64,000 nucleotides of DNA from Streptomyces rhizoryzae (GTDB lineage Bacteria > Actinomycetota > Actinomycetes > Streptomycetales > Streptomycetaceae): the NCBI RefSeq assembly GCF_023155275.1, contig NZ_JALMUV010000010.1, forward strand, positions 96,505 through 160,504, written 5' to 3'. Of this stretch, positions 27,241-46,770 are shown piece after piece. A model generated the notes under the pieces. It did not search any database. It was not told the DNA's origin and saw nothing but the letters and a program-made list of their open reading frames with translations. The position numbers and the translations under genes are program-made. Every line of letters begins with the position of its first letter. Positions within the stretch are counted from its first letter, which is position 1.

Positions 27241-27460
27241 GAAGCCAAAGACCGCTGGTTGTCTCTGCGTGTCCAGTTCCGGATGCGTGGTGGCCGAAGG
27301 ATCCGCTAGCTGCGGACGGCCTGCGCAGGTTGTGTGAGGAAGAAACTCCCGGACATCTTCCGTGTCCGGTCGAGTCACGCCCCGTGCGCCTGCGCCGGGG
27401 CGTTTGTGTTGCCCAGCCCCTTCTGCGCGGTCCTCATCACCCGGAAGGAGGCCGAGGCTC
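27241..27460 (+). ncRNA. L10-type ribosomal leader upstream of rplJ
   Basis: A long leader with several pairing segments, starting near GAAGCCAAAGACCGCTGG and ending in an attenuator-like hairpin at 27377-27403. By position and length it corresponds to the autoregulatory leader where the L10(L12)4 complex binds its mRNA. The exact fold was not computed. Confidence 0.6.
27377..27403 (+). terminator. Attenuator-like hairpin in the rplJ leader
   Basis: 8-bp stem ACGCCCCG/CGGGGCGT with an inner GCG/CGC pair set, followed by TTGTGTT. Ends about 57 bp before the rplJ start. Confidence 0.55.
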
Positions 27461-27991
27461 ATGGCGAGGCCCGACAAGGTCGCAGCCGTCGACGAGATCG
27501 CGGAGAAGTTCCGCAGCTCGAACGCCGCTGTTGTGACCGCGTACACCGGTCTTACCGTTGCGCAGATCAAGAATCTGCGCCGTTCGCTCGGTGACAACGC
27601 TCAGTACCGTGTGGTGAAGAACACGCTGACCAAGATCGCGGCCAAGGAGGCCGGGATCTCCGAGCTGGACGAGCACCTCAGTGGCTCGACGGCCGTCGCC
27701 TTCGTGACCGGTGACCCGGTCGAGGCGGCGAAGGGTCTTCGTGACTTCGCCAAGGAGAACCAGAACCTCGTCATCAAGGGCGGTGTCCTTGAGGGCAAGG
27801 CGCTCTCCGCCGACGAGATCAAGAAGCTTGCGGACCTCGAGTCCCGCGAGGTTCTGCTCAGCAAGCTGGCCGGTGCCATGAAGGGCAAGCAGTCCCAGGC
27901 TGCCTCTGTCTTCCAGGCGCTGCCGTCGAAGTTCGTCCGCACCGCGGAAGCGCTTCGCGCCAAGCAGGCCGAGCAGGGCGGTGCCGAGTAA
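27461..27991 (+). CDS. rplJ: 50S ribosomal protein L10
   Basis: 176 residues starting [17 protein letters not shown], with the RNA-binding N-terminal domain ([30 protein letters not shown]) and the C-terminal helix that binds L7/L12 dimers. Longer upstream frames read through the leader and were rejected; this ATG follows GGAAGGAGG. Codes for the stalk anchor with rplL. Confidence 0.96.
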   Translation: MARPDKVAAVDEIAEKFRSSNAAVVTAYTGLTVAQIKNLRRSLGDNAQYRVVKNTLTKIAAKEAGISELDEHLSGSTAVAFVTGDPVEAAKGLRDFAKENQNLVIKGGVLEGKALSADEIKKLADLESREVLLSKLAGAMKGKQSQAASVFQALPSKFVRTAEALRAKQAEQGGAE

Positions 27992-28098
27992 TTCGGCTCG
28001 CGTCATGACCTGCGCCCTCCGGGCGCGGGTTACAGCGGGCCGCACGCCCGCCGAAATGTACATCCGGCACCAGCCGAATTAGTGGAAGGAAAGCCATC

Positions 28099-28485
28099 AT
28101 GGCTCTCACCCAGGAAGAACTGCTCGCCGAGTTCGAGTCGATGACCCTCATCCAGCTCTCCGAGTTCGTGAAGGCCTTCGAGGAGAAGTTCGACGTCACC
28201 GCCGCCGCTGCCGCGCCGGTCGTCGTCGCCGGCGGTGCCGCCGGTGGCGAGGGTGCCGCTGCCGAGGAGGAGAAGGACGAGTTCGACGTCATCCTCACCG
28301 GCGCCGGCGACAAGAAGATCCAGGTCATCAAGGTCGTGCGCGAGCTGACCTCCCTCGGCCTGAAGGAGGCCAAGGACCTGGTCGACGGCACCCCGAAGCC
28401 GGTCCTGGAGAAGGTCGCCAAGGACGCCGCGGACAAGGCCAAGGAGGCCCTCGAGGGCGCCGGCGCCTCCGTCGAGGTCAAGTGA
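28099..28485 (+). CDS. rplL: 50S ribosomal protein L7/L12
   Basis: 128 residues. N-terminal dimerisation domain, an Ala/Gly hinge around residues 35-55, and the C-terminal factor-binding domain with [19 protein letters not shown] and [12 protein letters not shown]. This stalk protein recruits EF-Tu, EF-G and other GTPases. Good ribosome binding site GGAAGGAAAG. Confidence 0.97.
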   Translation: MALTQEELLAEFESMTLIQLSEFVKAFEEKFDVTAAAAAPVVVAGGAAGGEGAAAEEEKDEFDVILTGAGDKKIQVIKVVRELTSLGLKEAKDLVDGTPKPVLEKVAKDAADKAKEALEGAGASVEVK

Positions 28486-28544
28486 CCCCACTGAGTCCCG
28501 TGGACTCCGTCCGGGGCGCCTGAGGGCGTAACGCGGACACCGCC

Positions 28545-28576
28545 AAGGGCGATCACCCATACGGGTGGTCGCCCTT
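28545..28576 (+). terminator. Terminator/attenuator after rplL
   Basis: 14-bp stem with one G-U pair (28545-28558 with 28563-28576), loop ATAC, starting AAGGGCG and ending CGCCCTT. May be partly read through into rpoBC. Confidence 0.75.
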
Positions 28577-28924
28577 CGGCGTACCAGCCCCGGCTGCGTT
28601 GCCTCGCGCCGGAGTGCGAGTATGGTGATCTTCGTTGTCCGGGCGCACCTCCATGTGACGATCTCCCTGAGGTGGGGGGCCTTGACGAACCGGACGCGGC
28701 GCGCAATTCTCTGGACGCGACGCGGAAGCGGTCCAGGGTTCGAGGCATGGATCGCCGACGAAGAGGGAAGCATCGGTGTGCGCCACTGGCGCAGGGCTTT
28801 CGGCAGGCGCAGGGCTTTGGGCGTAGAGAAGAACAACGAGGGGCTCCTCCGGCACGGAGGGCAGGACCTCCCGGAGGGAGAAGATCGGTATCACGGTGCT
28901 GTACCGGTCTCCGGAAACTCGCTC

Positions 28925-28953
28925 TGGACATCAGTGGGCCATGTGGCTACACT
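28925..28953 (+). promoter_or_regulatory. Strong candidate rpoBC promoter
   Basis: TGGACA, 17-bp spacer, TACACT: close to the actinobacterial housekeeping consensus. A start near 28960 leaves a leader of about 155 nt before the TTG of rpoB. Confidence 0.7.
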
Positions 28954-29116
28954 GACCCTTTGCGCTGCCTGTTAGCTGCTCCCTGCCCGTCACCAGGGGC
29001 ATACCCGAGCCCGTGCAAAGCTGAATGAACCGCCCTGACCTGGGCTTTTCTCTCGGTCTGCGGGATTCGGGACCGGTACGCGCGTAGTGAGTCCGAGCCC
29101 TCGGAAGGACCCCCTC

Positions 29117-32602
<3,486 letters not shown>

Positions 32603-32609
32603 CGGGTCT

Positions 32610-32645
32610 GGCCGGGAGCTTCACCCCCCCAAGGAGCTCCCGGCC
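32610..32645 (+). other. Hairpin between rpoB and rpoC
   Basis: Perfect 11-bp stem (GGCCGGGAGCT at 32610-32620 with 32635-32645) and a 14-nt loop holding a C run and AAGG. No T tract. It could tune rpoC expression or be an RNase processing site. Confidence 0.55.
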
Positions 32646-32702
32646 GCTCCCCGGACCCCGTACAGACCATCTAGATACGACCCTGAGAGGGATTGACGCA
32701 TA

Positions 32703-36602
<3,900 letters not shown>

Positions 36603-36616
36603 GCGAGCCGTTCCGT

Positions 36617-36655
36617 CCGCAGGGCGGTCACCCCACCGGGGTGGCCGCCCTGCGG
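36617..36655 (+). terminator. Terminator of the rpoBC operon
   Basis: 18-bp stem with one G-U pair (36617-36634 with 36638-36655) and a 3-nt loop, 15 bp after the rpoC stop. Very stable but without a T run. Confidence 0.8.
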
Positions 36656-36754
36656 CGTTCGGGGCGAGGTGGCCGGTGGGGGAACTTGTCCTCCCATTGC
36701 GGCGTCTGTGATGAGAGGATGGGGAGAACTGTAGAGCGGGGGGAGGTTCGCGAC

Positions 36755-37294
36755 ATGGCATTCCAGCCGTGGCAGGGTGGGCAGCCTGCTCAGAACCCGT
36801 ATCAGCTGCCGGCCATGCGTGCCTCGCACGCCGATCGCGAGCGGGCGGTGGACGTGCTGAAGGCCGGCTTCGCCGAGGGCCGGCTCGGCCAGGCGGAGTA
36901 CGAGCAGCGGATCGCCCGGGCGTACCAGGCGCAGACCCACACCGAGCTCCAGGCGCTGGTCGCCGATCTGCCGCAAGGCCCCGTGCCGCAGGCGCAGTTC
37001 GCGCCGCGCCCGGCGGTGCCGGCCACCTTCCTGCCGGTGCAGCTGCCGCCGCCGCCGACCACCAACGGCTCCGCCACCGGCGCGCTGGTGTGCGGTCTGA
37101 TCGGGCCGTTCACCTGGGGGCTGACGTCGATCCCCGCGGTGATCCTGGGGCACAAGGCGCGGGCCGAGATCCGGCGGACGGGGGAGCGGGGGGACGGCCA
37201 GGCGCTGGCCGGGCTGGTGCTGGGCTGGCTCGGCCTCGGGGCCTGGGCGCTGTTCTTCCTGGTGATGGTGCTGGTCGCGGTGGCCCGCGTCTGA
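36755..37294 (+). CDS. DUF1707 and DUF4190 membrane protein
   Basis: 179 residues. The N-terminal part has the DUF1707 pattern MRASHADRERAVDVLKAGFAEGRL followed by EYEQRIARAYQAQT; a Pro-rich linker follows; the C-terminal DUF4190-like part has two membrane spans around GALVCGLIGPFTWGL and LAGLVLGWLGLGAW with the intervening ILGHKARAEIRRTGERGDG. DUF1707 is thought to be a peptide- or membrane-proximal helical domain. Function unknown. Start chosen at the ATG after GGGGGGAGG. Confidence 0.85.
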   Translation: MAFQPWQGGQPAQNPYQLPAMRASHADRERAVDVLKAGFAEGRLGQAEYEQRIARAYQAQTHTELQALVADLPQGPVPQAQFAPRPAVPATFLPVQLPPPPTTNGSATGALVCGLIGPFTWGLTSIPAVILGHKARAEIRRTGERGDGQALAGLVLGWLGLGAWALFFLVMVLVAVARV

Positions 37295-37387
37295 CGGCGG
37301 GGTGCCGTCTTCCGAAGCGACCGGGGACCCACTAGCGTGGCCGCAGCGCCAGGGGAGTCCGGCGTGTCCTTCGCGTGTGCATTTGTT

Positions 37388-37416
37388 TTGACCGCAGCCA
37401 ATGCGCTAGGTACGCT
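37388..37416 (+). promoter_or_regulatory. str operon (rpsL) promoter
   Basis: TTGACC, 17-bp spacer, TACGCT. Best housekeeping promoter match upstream of rpsL. Confidence 0.75.
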
Positions 37417-37561
37417 CTGACCTTGTGCCTGGGGTGTCCCTGGGCTGCCGTGCGCGCCTTCTCCCACCGGATCCCGGCCGGGAAGTCCCGGCAGCGCGGA
37501 AGCCGGGTTTTGACACCGCAATCTGCCGCCCCTCGTTCCAGCGAGGCCGGTCTGCAGTATT

Positions 37562-37590
37562 CGACACACCCGACCGCGTGGGTCGGGGAA
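37562..37590 (+). promoter_or_regulatory. Conserved leader hairpin block, copy 1 (str operon)
   Basis: 29-nt block with stem CCCGACC/GGTCGGG and loop GCGTG (37569-37587), preceded by CGACACA. 27 of 29 bases match the block before rpsJ. It ends 49 nt before the rpsL start. Confidence 0.75.
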
Positions 37591-37639
37591 TGTTCCAGGT
37601 TAGCTTTACCGAGACTGGCACACAGAAACCGGAGAAGTA

Positions 37640-38011
37640 GTGCCTACGATCCAGCAGCTGGTCCGTAAGGGCCGGCAGGACAAGGTCGAGAAGAACAAGA
37701 CGCCCGCACTCGAGGGTTCGCCCCAGCGCCGCGGCGTCTGCACGCGTGTGTTCACGACCACCCCGAAGAAGCCGAACTCGGCCCTGCGTAAGGTCGCGCG
37801 TGTGCGTCTGACCAGTGGGATCGAGGTCACCGCTTACATTCCGGGTGAGGGCCACAACCTGCAGGAGCACTCCATCGTGCTCGTGCGCGGTGGCCGTGTG
37901 AAGGACCTGCCGGGTGTTCGGTACAAGATCATCCGCGGCTCCCTCGACACGCAGGGCGTCAAGAACCGCAAGCAGGCTCGCAGCCGCTACGGCGCCAAGA
38001 AGGAGAAGTAA
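37640..38011 (+). CDS. rpsL: 30S ribosomal protein S12
   Basis: 123 residues. S12 lies at the decoding centre. Lys43 in [18 protein letters not shown] and Lys88 in [12 protein letters not shown] are wild type, so the protein should be streptomycin-sensitive. GTG start after CGGAGAAG. First gene of the str operon, with a long structured leader. Confidence 0.97.
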   Translation: MPTIQQLVRKGRQDKVEKNKTPALEGSPQRRGVCTRVFTTTPKKPNSALRKVARVRLTSGIEVTAYIPGEGHNLQEHSIVLVRGGRVKDLPGVRYKIIRGSLDTQGVKNRKQARSRYGAKKEK

Positions 38012-38013
38012 GA

Positions 38014-38484
38014 ATGCCTCGTAAGGGCCCCGCCCCGAAGCGCCCGGTCCACGTCGACCCGGTGTACGGCTCTCCTCTGGTGACCTCCCTCATCAACAAG
38101 GTGCTGCTGAACGGCAAGCGCTCCACCGCCGAGCGCATCGTCTACGGCGCCATGGAGGGTCTGCGTGAGAAGACCGGCACCGACCCGGTCATCACGCTGA
38201 AGCGCGCGCTGGAGAACATCAAGCCGACCCTCGAGGTCAAGTCCCGCCGCGTCGGTGGTGCGACCTACCAGGTCCCGGTCGAGGTCAAGCCCGGCCGCGC
38301 CGCCACCCTCTCGCTCCGCTGGCTCGTGGGCTACTCCCGCGCCCGCCGCGAGAAGACCATGACCGAGCGCCTCATGAACGAACTGCTCGACGCCTCCAAC
38401 GGCCTCGGCGCTTCGGTCAAGAAGCGTGAGGACACGCACAAGATGGCCGAGTCCAACAAGGCCTTCGCGCACTACCGCTGGTAG
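38014..38484 (+). CDS. rpsG: 30S ribosomal protein S7
   Basis: 156 residues. Assembly protein of the small-subunit head; binds the 3' major domain of 16S rRNA. Typical N terminus [20 protein letters not shown] and C terminus [14 protein letters not shown]. The start is two bases after the rpsL stop. In other bacteria S7 represses the str operon, but no specific target was identified here. Confidence 0.97.
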   Translation: MPRKGPAPKRPVHVDPVYGSPLVTSLINKVLLNGKRSTAERIVYGAMEGLREKTGTDPVITLKRALENIKPTLEVKSRRVGGATYQVPVEVKPGRAATLSLRWLVGYSRARREKTMTERLMNELLDASNGLGASVKKREDTHKMAESNKAFAHYRW

Positions 38485-38523
38485 TCGCAACCCACATCGA
38501 GACCGAGAGAAGACTGAGCCACT

Positions 38524-40644
<2,121 letters not shown>

Positions 40645-40689
40645 CTCACGCCGCGAGTTCACGCTCTAGGCTTGACTCCGGAGCCTGTC

Positions 40690-40723
40690 GGGGCATTCCA
40701 CCGCAACAGTGGCGGAATGCCCC
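40690..40723 (+). terminator. Hairpin between fusA and tuf
   Basis: 10-bp stem GGGGCATTCC/GGAATGCCCC with further inner CC/GG pairing. It could partly terminate the str transcript and let tuf be controlled separately. A TTGACT at 40672-40677 lies just upstream, but I see no matching -10. Confidence 0.65.
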
Positions 40724-40800
40724 CGGGCCCGGGCTATCCAGCAAAGATCACCTGGCGCCGATGAGTAAGGCGTACAGAACCACTCCACAGGAGGACCCCA

Positions 40801-41994
<1,194 letters not shown>

Positions 41995-42036
41995 GTTGAT
42001 CCGGTTGACCCGGTAGCTCCCCGGAGCATCCAGGAG

Positions 42037-42064
42037 GCCCCGCTCACCGTCAGGTGGGCGGGGC
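42037..42064 (+). terminator. Terminator after tuf
   Basis: 12-bp stem with one G-T pair (42037-42048 with 42053-42064), loop GTCA, then TTCTTG. Confidence 0.85.
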
Positions 42065-42085
42065 TTCTTGACAGTTGGGGCTCGA

Positions 42086-42116
42086 TTGGCCTTGGGCATC
42101 CCGGGTATGGCACACT
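42086..42116 (+). promoter_or_regulatory. Weak S10-operon promoter candidate
   Basis: TTGGCC, 19-bp spacer, CACACT. A perfect TTGACA at 42068-42073 is closer to consensus but has no -10 at the right distance. Confidence 0.3.
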
Positions 42117-42332
42117 GTCCAGGTTGCTCGGTTGAGTGCCGATGCTGCGCGCCTCCCGCCGGGAGGACCGGAAGCGAGTCCCAGGTATTCGTCGCCTCTT
42201 CTCAGGGGCGGAAGTACGGGAATCTTCCGGGAAGCGTCAGCGGGGTGCCTCGGCCAGGCGCCCGGTGGGTGGTCTTCCCCCACGCTCTCCTCCTCGAGGG
42301 ATCTTCTCTGCGGAGATTTACGAGAAGGAGCG

Positions 42333-42361
42333 CGACACGCCCGACCGCGTGGGTCGGAGAA
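42333..42361 (+). promoter_or_regulatory. Conserved leader hairpin block, copy 2 (S10 operon)
   Basis: 29-nt block with stem CCGACC/GGTCGG and loop GCGTG (42341-42357), preceded by CGACACG. It differs from the str copy at two positions and lies 58 nt before the rpsJ start. Confidence 0.75.
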
Positions 42362-42419
42362 GATGCAGTGACCTCACCGGGTCCCAGAGCGTTACGAGAG
42401 ACAGGACTACGAAGTAGCC

Positions 42420-42728
42420 ATGGCGGGACAGAAGATCCGCATCCGGCTCAAGGCCTACGACCACGAGGTCATCGACTCCTCGGCGAAGAAGATCGTCGAG
42501 ACGGTGACCCGTACTGGCGCGTCGGTCGCGGGCCCGGTGCCGCTGCCCACTGAGAAGAACGTGTACTGCGTCATCAAGTCGCCGCACAAGTACAAGGACT
42601 CGCGCGAGCACTTCGAGATGCGCACGCACAAGCGCCTGATCGACATCCTCGACCCGACGCCCAAGACCGTTGACTCGCTGATGCGCCTGGACCTTCCGGC
42701 CGGCGTCGACATCGAGATCAAGCTCTGA
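42420..42728 (+). CDS. rpsJ: 30S ribosomal protein S10
   Basis: 102 residues, starting [19 protein letters not shown] and ending [11 protein letters not shown]10 is a head protein of the 30S subunit and also the NusE partner of NusG in transcription-translation coupling. First gene of the S10 operon. Confidence 0.97.
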   Translation: MAGQKIRIRLKAYDHEVIDSSAKKIVETVTRTGASVAGPVPLPTEKNVYCVIKSPHKYKDSREHFEMRTHKRLIDILDPTPKTVDSLMRLDLPAGVDIEIKL

Positions 42729-42742
42729 GAGGCGCGGAAGAG

Positions 42743-43387
42743 ATGGCTAAGCAGATCAAGGGGCTCCTGGGCGAGAAGCTCGGCATGACCCAGGTCTGGG
42801 ACGAGAACAACCGTGTCGTCCCGGTCACCGTGGTGAAGGCCGGTCCCTGCGTCGTTACCCAGGTGCGCACCAATGACCAGGACGGCTACGACTCCGTCCA
42901 GATCGCCTTCGGCGAGATCGACCCGCGCAAGGTGAACAAGCCCCTCAAGGGCCACTTCGCGAAGGCCGACGTCACCCCCCGCCGCCACCTCGTCGAGGTC
43001 CGTACCGCCGACGCGAGCGAGTACACCCTCGGCCAGGAGCTCAGCGCCGACGTCTTCGAGGCGGGCGTGAAGGTGGACGTGACCGGCAAGAGCAAGGGCA
43101 AGGGCTTCGCCGGTGTCATGAAGCGTCACGGCTTCGGCGGTGGCAAGGCTTCGCACGGTGCCCACCGCGTGCACCGCAAGCCGGGCTCCATCGGTGGCTG
43201 CGCCACCCCGGGCCGCGTGTTCAAGGGCATGCGGATGGCCGGCCGTATGGGCAATGAGCGGGTCACCACCCAGAACCTGACCGTCCACGCCGTTGACGCG
43301 GAGAAGGGTCTGCTGCTCATCAAGGGCGCAGTTCCTGGTCCGAACGGCGGCCTCGTCCTGGTCCGTACCGCGGCCAAGGGGGCCTGA
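42743..43387 (+). CDS. rplC: 50S ribosomal protein L3
   Basis: 214 residues. Binds 23S rRNA early in assembly, with an extension reaching the peptidyl transferase centre ([20 protein letters not shown]). Starts [19 protein letters not shown]. 14 bp after rpsJ. Confidence 0.97.
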   Translation: MAKQIKGLLGEKLGMTQVWDENNRVVPVTVVKAGPCVVTQVRTNDQDGYDSVQIAFGEIDPRKVNKPLKGHFAKADVTPRRHLVEVRTADASEYTLGQELSADVFEAGVKVDVTGKSKGKGFAGVMKRHGFGGGKASHGAHRVHRKPGSIGGCATPGRVFKGMRMAGRMGNERVTTQNLTVHAVDAEKGLLLIKGAVPGPNGGLVLVRTAAKGA

Positions 43388-43395
43388 GGTAACCG

Positions 43396-44049
43396 ATGAG
43401 CACCATTGACATCCTTTCGCCGGCAGGCGACAAGGCCGGGACCGTCGAGCTCCCCGAGGAGATCTTCGACGCGAAGGTCAGCGTTCCGCTGATCCACCAG
43501 GTCGTCGTCGCGCAGCTGGCCGCTGCCCGTCAGGGCACGCACAAGACCAAGACCCGCGGCGAGGTCCGCGGCGGTGGCAAGAAGCCGTACCGCCAGAAGG
43601 GCACCGGCCGCGCGCGCCAGGGTTCGACCCGTGCGCCGCAGTTCGCCGGCGGTGGCGTCGTCCACGGCCCCGTGCCGCGTGACTACAGCCAGCGGACCCC
43701 GAAGAAGATGAAGGCCGCCGCGCTGCGCGGTGCGCTGACCGACCGGGCCCGCCACAGCCGCATCCACGTCGTCACCGACGTGGTCGACGGCGCGGTGTCC
43801 ACGAAGGCCGCCAAGGGTCTGTTCGGCAAGATCTCGGAGCGCAAGAACGTGCTCCTGGTCGCCGAGCGCTCCGACGAGGCCGCGTGGCTCTCCGCCCGCA
43901 ACCTGCCCCAGGTTCACATCCTGGAGCCGGGCCAGCTGAACACGTACGACGTGCTCGTCTCCGACGACGTGGTCTTCACCAAGGCCGCCTTCGAGTCCTT
44001 CGTGTCTGGCCCCAAGGCCACCGTTGAGACCGAAGGGAGCGACGCCTGA
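43396..44049 (+). CDS. rplD: 50S ribosomal protein L4
   Basis: 217 residues. Its long loop lines the peptide exit tunnel ([20 protein letters not shown]). In E. coli L4 represses the S10 operon by attenuation. Here the leader contains the shared hairpin block instead of a recognisable E. coli-type target. Overlaps rplW by one base. Confidence 0.96.
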   Translation: MSTIDILSPAGDKAGTVELPEEIFDAKVSVPLIHQVVVAQLAAARQGTHKTKTRGEVRGGGKKPYRQKGTGRARQGSTRAPQFAGGGVVHGPVPRDYSQRTPKKMKAAALRGALTDRARHSRIHVVTDVVDGAVSTKAAKGLFGKISERKNVLLVAERSDEAAWLSARNLPQVHILEPGQLNTYDVLVSDDVVFTKAAFESFVSGPKATVETEGSDA

Positions 44050-44372
44050 TGACTGAGGCCGTCGTCACCAGCAAGACCTTCACGGACCCCCGCGACGTCC
44101 TCGTCAAGCCGGTGGTCTCGGAGAAGAGCTACGCGCTGCTGGACGAGAACAAGTACACGTTCATCGTCGACCCGCGTGCCAACAAGACCCAGATCAAGCA
44201 GGCCGTCGAGGCGGTCTTCTCGGTCAAGGTCACCGGGGTCAACACGATCAACCGGCAGGGCAAGCGCAAGCGCACCCGCACCGGTTTCGGTAAGCGCGCC
44301 AACACCAAGCGCGCCATCGTGACCCTCGCCGAGGGCGACCGTATCGACATCTTCGGCGGTCCGACCGCCTGA
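44049..44372 (+). CDS. rplW: 50S ribosomal protein L23
   Basis: 107 residues. L23 surrounds the exit tunnel and docks trigger factor and signal recognition particle. Contains [21 protein letters not shown]. The start overlaps the rplD stop as TGATG. Confidence 0.96.
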   Translation: MTEAVVTSKTFTDPRDVLVKPVVSEKSYALLDENKYTFIVDPRANKTQIKQAVEAVFSVKVTGVNTINRQGKRKRTRTGFGKRANTKRAIVTLAEGDRIDIFGGPTA

Positions 44373-44412
44373 CGGCGGTCTGGATCGTCCGAAATCGGAC
44401 GAGGACTGAGAA

Positions 44413-45249
44413 ATGGGTATCCGCAAGTACAAGCCGACGACCCCGGGCCGTCGTGGCTCCAGCGTCGCCGACTTTGTCGAGATCACGCGGTCCACGCCGG
44501 AGAAGTCGCTGGTCCGCCCGCTGCACAGCAAGGGCGGCCGTAACAACGCCGGTCGTGTGACCGTTCGCCACCAGGGCGGTGGCCACAAGCGCGCCTACCG
44601 CGTGATCGACTTCCGTCGTCACGACAAGGACGGCGTGCCGGCCAAGGTCGCGCACATCGAGTACGACCCGAACCGCACCGCGCGCATCGCGCTGCTGCAC
44701 TACGCAGACGGCGAGAAGCGCTACATCATCGCCCCGCGCGGCCTCCAGCAGGGTGACCGGATCGAGAACGGCGCTGGCGCCGACATCAAGCCGGGCAACA
44801 ACCTGCCGCTGCGCAACATCCCGGTCGGTACGACCATCCACGCCATCGAGCTGCGGCCCGGCGGCGGCGCGAAGTTCGCCCGTTCCGCGGGTGCCTCCGT
44901 GCAGCTGCTGGCGCGGGAGGGCTCCATGGCCCACCTGCGTATGCCGTCCGGTGAGATCCGCCTGGTCGACGTCCGCTGCCGCGCCACCGTCGGCGAGGTC
45001 GGCAACGCCGAGCAGTCGAACATCAACTGGGGCAAGGCCGGCCGTATGCGCTGGAAGGGCGTCCGCCCGACCGTGCGTGGTGTCGTGATGAACCCGGTTG
45101 ACCACCCGCACGGTGGTGGTGAGGGCAAGACCTCCGGTGGTCGCCACCCGGTCTCGCCCTGGGGCAAGAAGGAGGGTCGTACTCGCTCGCCGAAGAAGGC
45201 CAGCAACAAGTACATCGTCCGCCGCCGCAAGACGAACAAGAAGCGCTAG
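44413..45249 (+). CDS. rplB: 50S ribosomal protein L2
   Basis: 278 residues. Core large-subunit protein near the peptidyl transferase centre, required for subunit joining. The essential motif [16 protein letters not shown] is intact with its conserved histidine. Starts [15 protein letters not shown]. Confidence 0.97.
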   Translation: MGIRKYKPTTPGRRGSSVADFVEITRSTPEKSLVRPLHSKGGRNNAGRVTVRHQGGGHKRAYRVIDFRRHDKDGVPAKVAHIEYDPNRTARIALLHYADGEKRYIIAPRGLQQGDRIENGAGADIKPGNNLPLRNIPVGTTIHAIELRPGGGAKFARSAGASVQLLAREGSMAHLRMPSGEIRLVDVRCRATVGEVGNAEQSNINWGKAGRMRWKGVRPTVRGVVMNPVDHPHGGGEGKTSGGRHPVSPWGKKEGRTRSPKKASNKYIVRRRKTNKKR

Positions 45250-45261
45250 GAGCGGGTTTAG

Positions 45262-45543
45262 ATGCCGCGCAGTCTCAAGAAGGGGCCCTTCGTCGACGAC
45301 CACCTCGCCAAGAAGGTGGACACGCAGAACGAAGCCGGCACCAAGAACGTCATCAAGACCTGGTCCCGCCGCTCGATGATCGTCCCGGCCATGCTCGGCC
45401 ACACGATCGCGGTGCACGACGGCCGCAAGCACGTCCCGGTGTTCGTCACCGAGTCGATGGTCGGCCACAAGCTCGGCGAGTTTGCGCCGACCCGCACCTT
45501 CCGCGGCCACGAGAAGGACGACCGCAAGTCGCGTCGTCGCTGA
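45262..45543 (+). CDS. rpsS: 30S ribosomal protein S19
   Basis: 93 residues, [19 protein letters not shown] to [12 protein letters not shown]. Forms a head complex with S13 and contacts tRNA. Lies 12 bp after rplB. Confidence 0.97.
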   Translation: MPRSLKKGPFVDDHLAKKVDTQNEAGTKNVIKTWSRRSMIVPAMLGHTIAVHDGRKHVPVFVTESMVGHKLGEFAPTRTFRGHEKDDRKSRRR

Positions 45544-45587
45544 TCGACCGGAGTGCGAAGACTATGACTGACACCGAAGGGACAACC

Positions 45588-45935
45588 ATGGAAGCCAGGG
45601 CCCAGGCGCGGTACATCCGCGTCACGCCCATGAAGGCCCGCCGCGTGGTGGACCTTATCCGTGGCATGGATGCCACGGAGGCTCAGGCGGTCCTGCGTTT
45701 CGCCCCGCAGGCCGCGAGCGTGCCCGTGGGCAAGGTGCTGGACAGCGCCATTGCCAATGCCGCGCACAACTACGACCACCCGGACGCCTCCACGCTGTAC
45801 GTCAGCGAGGCGTACGTGGACGAGGGCCCGACCCTGAAGCGGTTCCGTCCGCGTGCCCAGGGCCGTGCCTACCGGATCCGCAAGCGGACCAGCCACATCA
45901 CCGTGGTCGTCAGCAGCAAGGAAGGAACCCGGTAA
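45588..45935 (+). CDS. rplV: 50S ribosomal protein L22
   Basis: 115 residues. A beta hairpin of L22 lines the exit tunnel near the macrolide site. The start [19 protein letters not shown] follows GAAGGGA and matches the conserved family N terminus. An upstream ATG at 45564 would add eight residues (MTDTEGTT) and cannot be excluded. Stop overlaps rpsC by one base. Confidence 0.93.
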   Translation: MEARAQARYIRVTPMKARRVVDLIRGMDATEAQAVLRFAPQAASVPVGKVLDSAIANAAHNYDHPDASTLYVSEAYVDEGPTLKRFRPRAQGRAYRIRKRTSHITVVVSSKEGTR

Positions 45936-46765
45936 TGGGCCAGAAGGTAAACCCGCACGGGTTCCGGCTCGGCGTCACGACGGACTTCAAGTCCCGCTGG
46001 TACGCCGACAAGCTGTACAAGGACTACGTCAAGGAAGACGTCGCCATTCGTCGCATGATGACGAAGGGCATGGAGCGCGCCGGTATCTCCAAGGTGGAGA
46101 TCGAGCGCACCCGTGAGCGCGTCCGCGTTGACATCCACACCGCTCGCCCGGGCATCGTCATCGGCCGCCGCGGCGCCGAGGCCGACCGCATCCGCGGTGA
46201 GCTGGAGAAGCTGACCGGCAAGCAGGTCCAGCTGAACATCCTCGAGGTCAAGAACCCCGAGACCGATGCGCAGCTCGTCGCCCAGGCCGTCGCCGAGCAG
46301 CTGTCCTCCCGCGTCTCCTTCCGTCGCGCCATGCGCAAGAGCATGCAGTCGACGATGAAGGCCGGCGCCAAGGGCATCAAGATCCAGTGCGGTGGCCGTC
46401 TCGGCGGCGCCGAGATGTCCCGCTCGGAGTTCTACCGCGAGGGCCGTGTGCCCCTGCACACGCTCCGCGCGAACGTCGACTACGGCTTCTTCGAGGCCAA
46501 GACCACCTTCGGCCGCATCGGCGTGAAGGTCTGGATCTACAAGGGCGACGTCAAGAACATCGCCGAGGTGCGTGCCGAGAACGCCGCCGCCCGTGCGGGC
46601 AACCGCCCGGCCCGCGGTGGCAACGAGCGCCCGCGCCGCGGTGGCGAGCGTGGCGGTCGCGGCCGCAAGCCGCAGCAGCAGGCTCCCGCTGCCGAGGCCC
46701 CCAAGACGGAGTCGTCGGCGGCTGCTGCCTCTGCACCGGCAGAGAACCCTGGAACGGAGGGCTGA
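45935..46765 (+). CDS. rpsC: 30S ribosomal protein S3
   Basis: 276 residues, longer than the roughly 230 of E. coli because of an Arg/Gly then Ala/Pro-rich tail after residue 215. KH domain [14 protein letters not shown] is present. S3 lies at the mRNA entry channel and acts as a helicase element. The tail is usual for streptomycetes. Confidence 0.97.
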   Translation: MGQKVNPHGFRLGVTTDFKSRWYADKLYKDYVKEDVAIRRMMTKGMERAGISKVEIERTRERVRVDIHTARPGIVIGRRGAEADRIRGELEKLTGKQVQLNILEVKNPETDAQLVAQAVAEQLSSRVSFRRAMRKSMQSTMKAGAKGIKIQCGGRLGGAEMSRSEFYREGRVPLHTLRANVDYGFFEAKTTFGRIGVKVWIYKGDVKNIAEVRAENAAARAGNRPARGGNERPRRGGERGGRGRKPQQQAPAAEAPKTESSAAAASAPAENPGTEG

Positions 46766-46770
46766 CCGAC

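Larger units (their letters stand above)
27151..27460 (+). other. 310-bp intergenic region with promoter and L10-type leader
   Basis: Between the lipoprotein and rplJ no gene was seen. The region holds a promoter at 27205-27234 and a structured untranslated leader, both listed separately. Confidence 0.7.
28486..29116 (+). other. 631-bp rplL-rpoB intergenic region
   Basis: No gene is supported; open frames on both strands have no family-like features. It contains a hairpin at 28545-28576 and a strong promoter at 28925-28953, so rpoBC can be transcribed independently of rplJL. Positions 28577-28920 show nothing I can name. Confidence 0.7.
37295..37639 (+). other. 345-bp leader region of the str operon
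   Basis: No gene. It holds a near-consensus promoter at 37388-37416 and, further down, a hairpin block at 37562-37590 that also occurs before rpsJ. Predicted 5' untranslated region of about 215 nt. Confidence 0.75.
41995..42419 (+). other. 425-bp tuf-rpsJ intergenic region (S10 leader)
   Basis: No gene is supported. It holds the tuf terminator, a weak promoter candidate and the second copy of the leader hairpin block. Positions 42120-42330 show no further element I can name. Confidence 0.7.

Noticed and set aside
28565..28975. Open frames in the rplL-rpoB gap on both strands
   Set aside because: They overlap a terminator hairpin and a strong promoter and have no coherent domain or good ribosome binding site.
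40672..40677. TTGACT as a tuf promoter
   Set aside because: The position expected for the -10 falls inside the fusA-tuf hairpin and does not match TANNNT.
42068..42073. Perfect TTGACA upstream of rpsJ
   Set aside because: No acceptable -10 hexamer lies 16-19 bp downstream, and it partly overlaps the tail of the tuf terminator.
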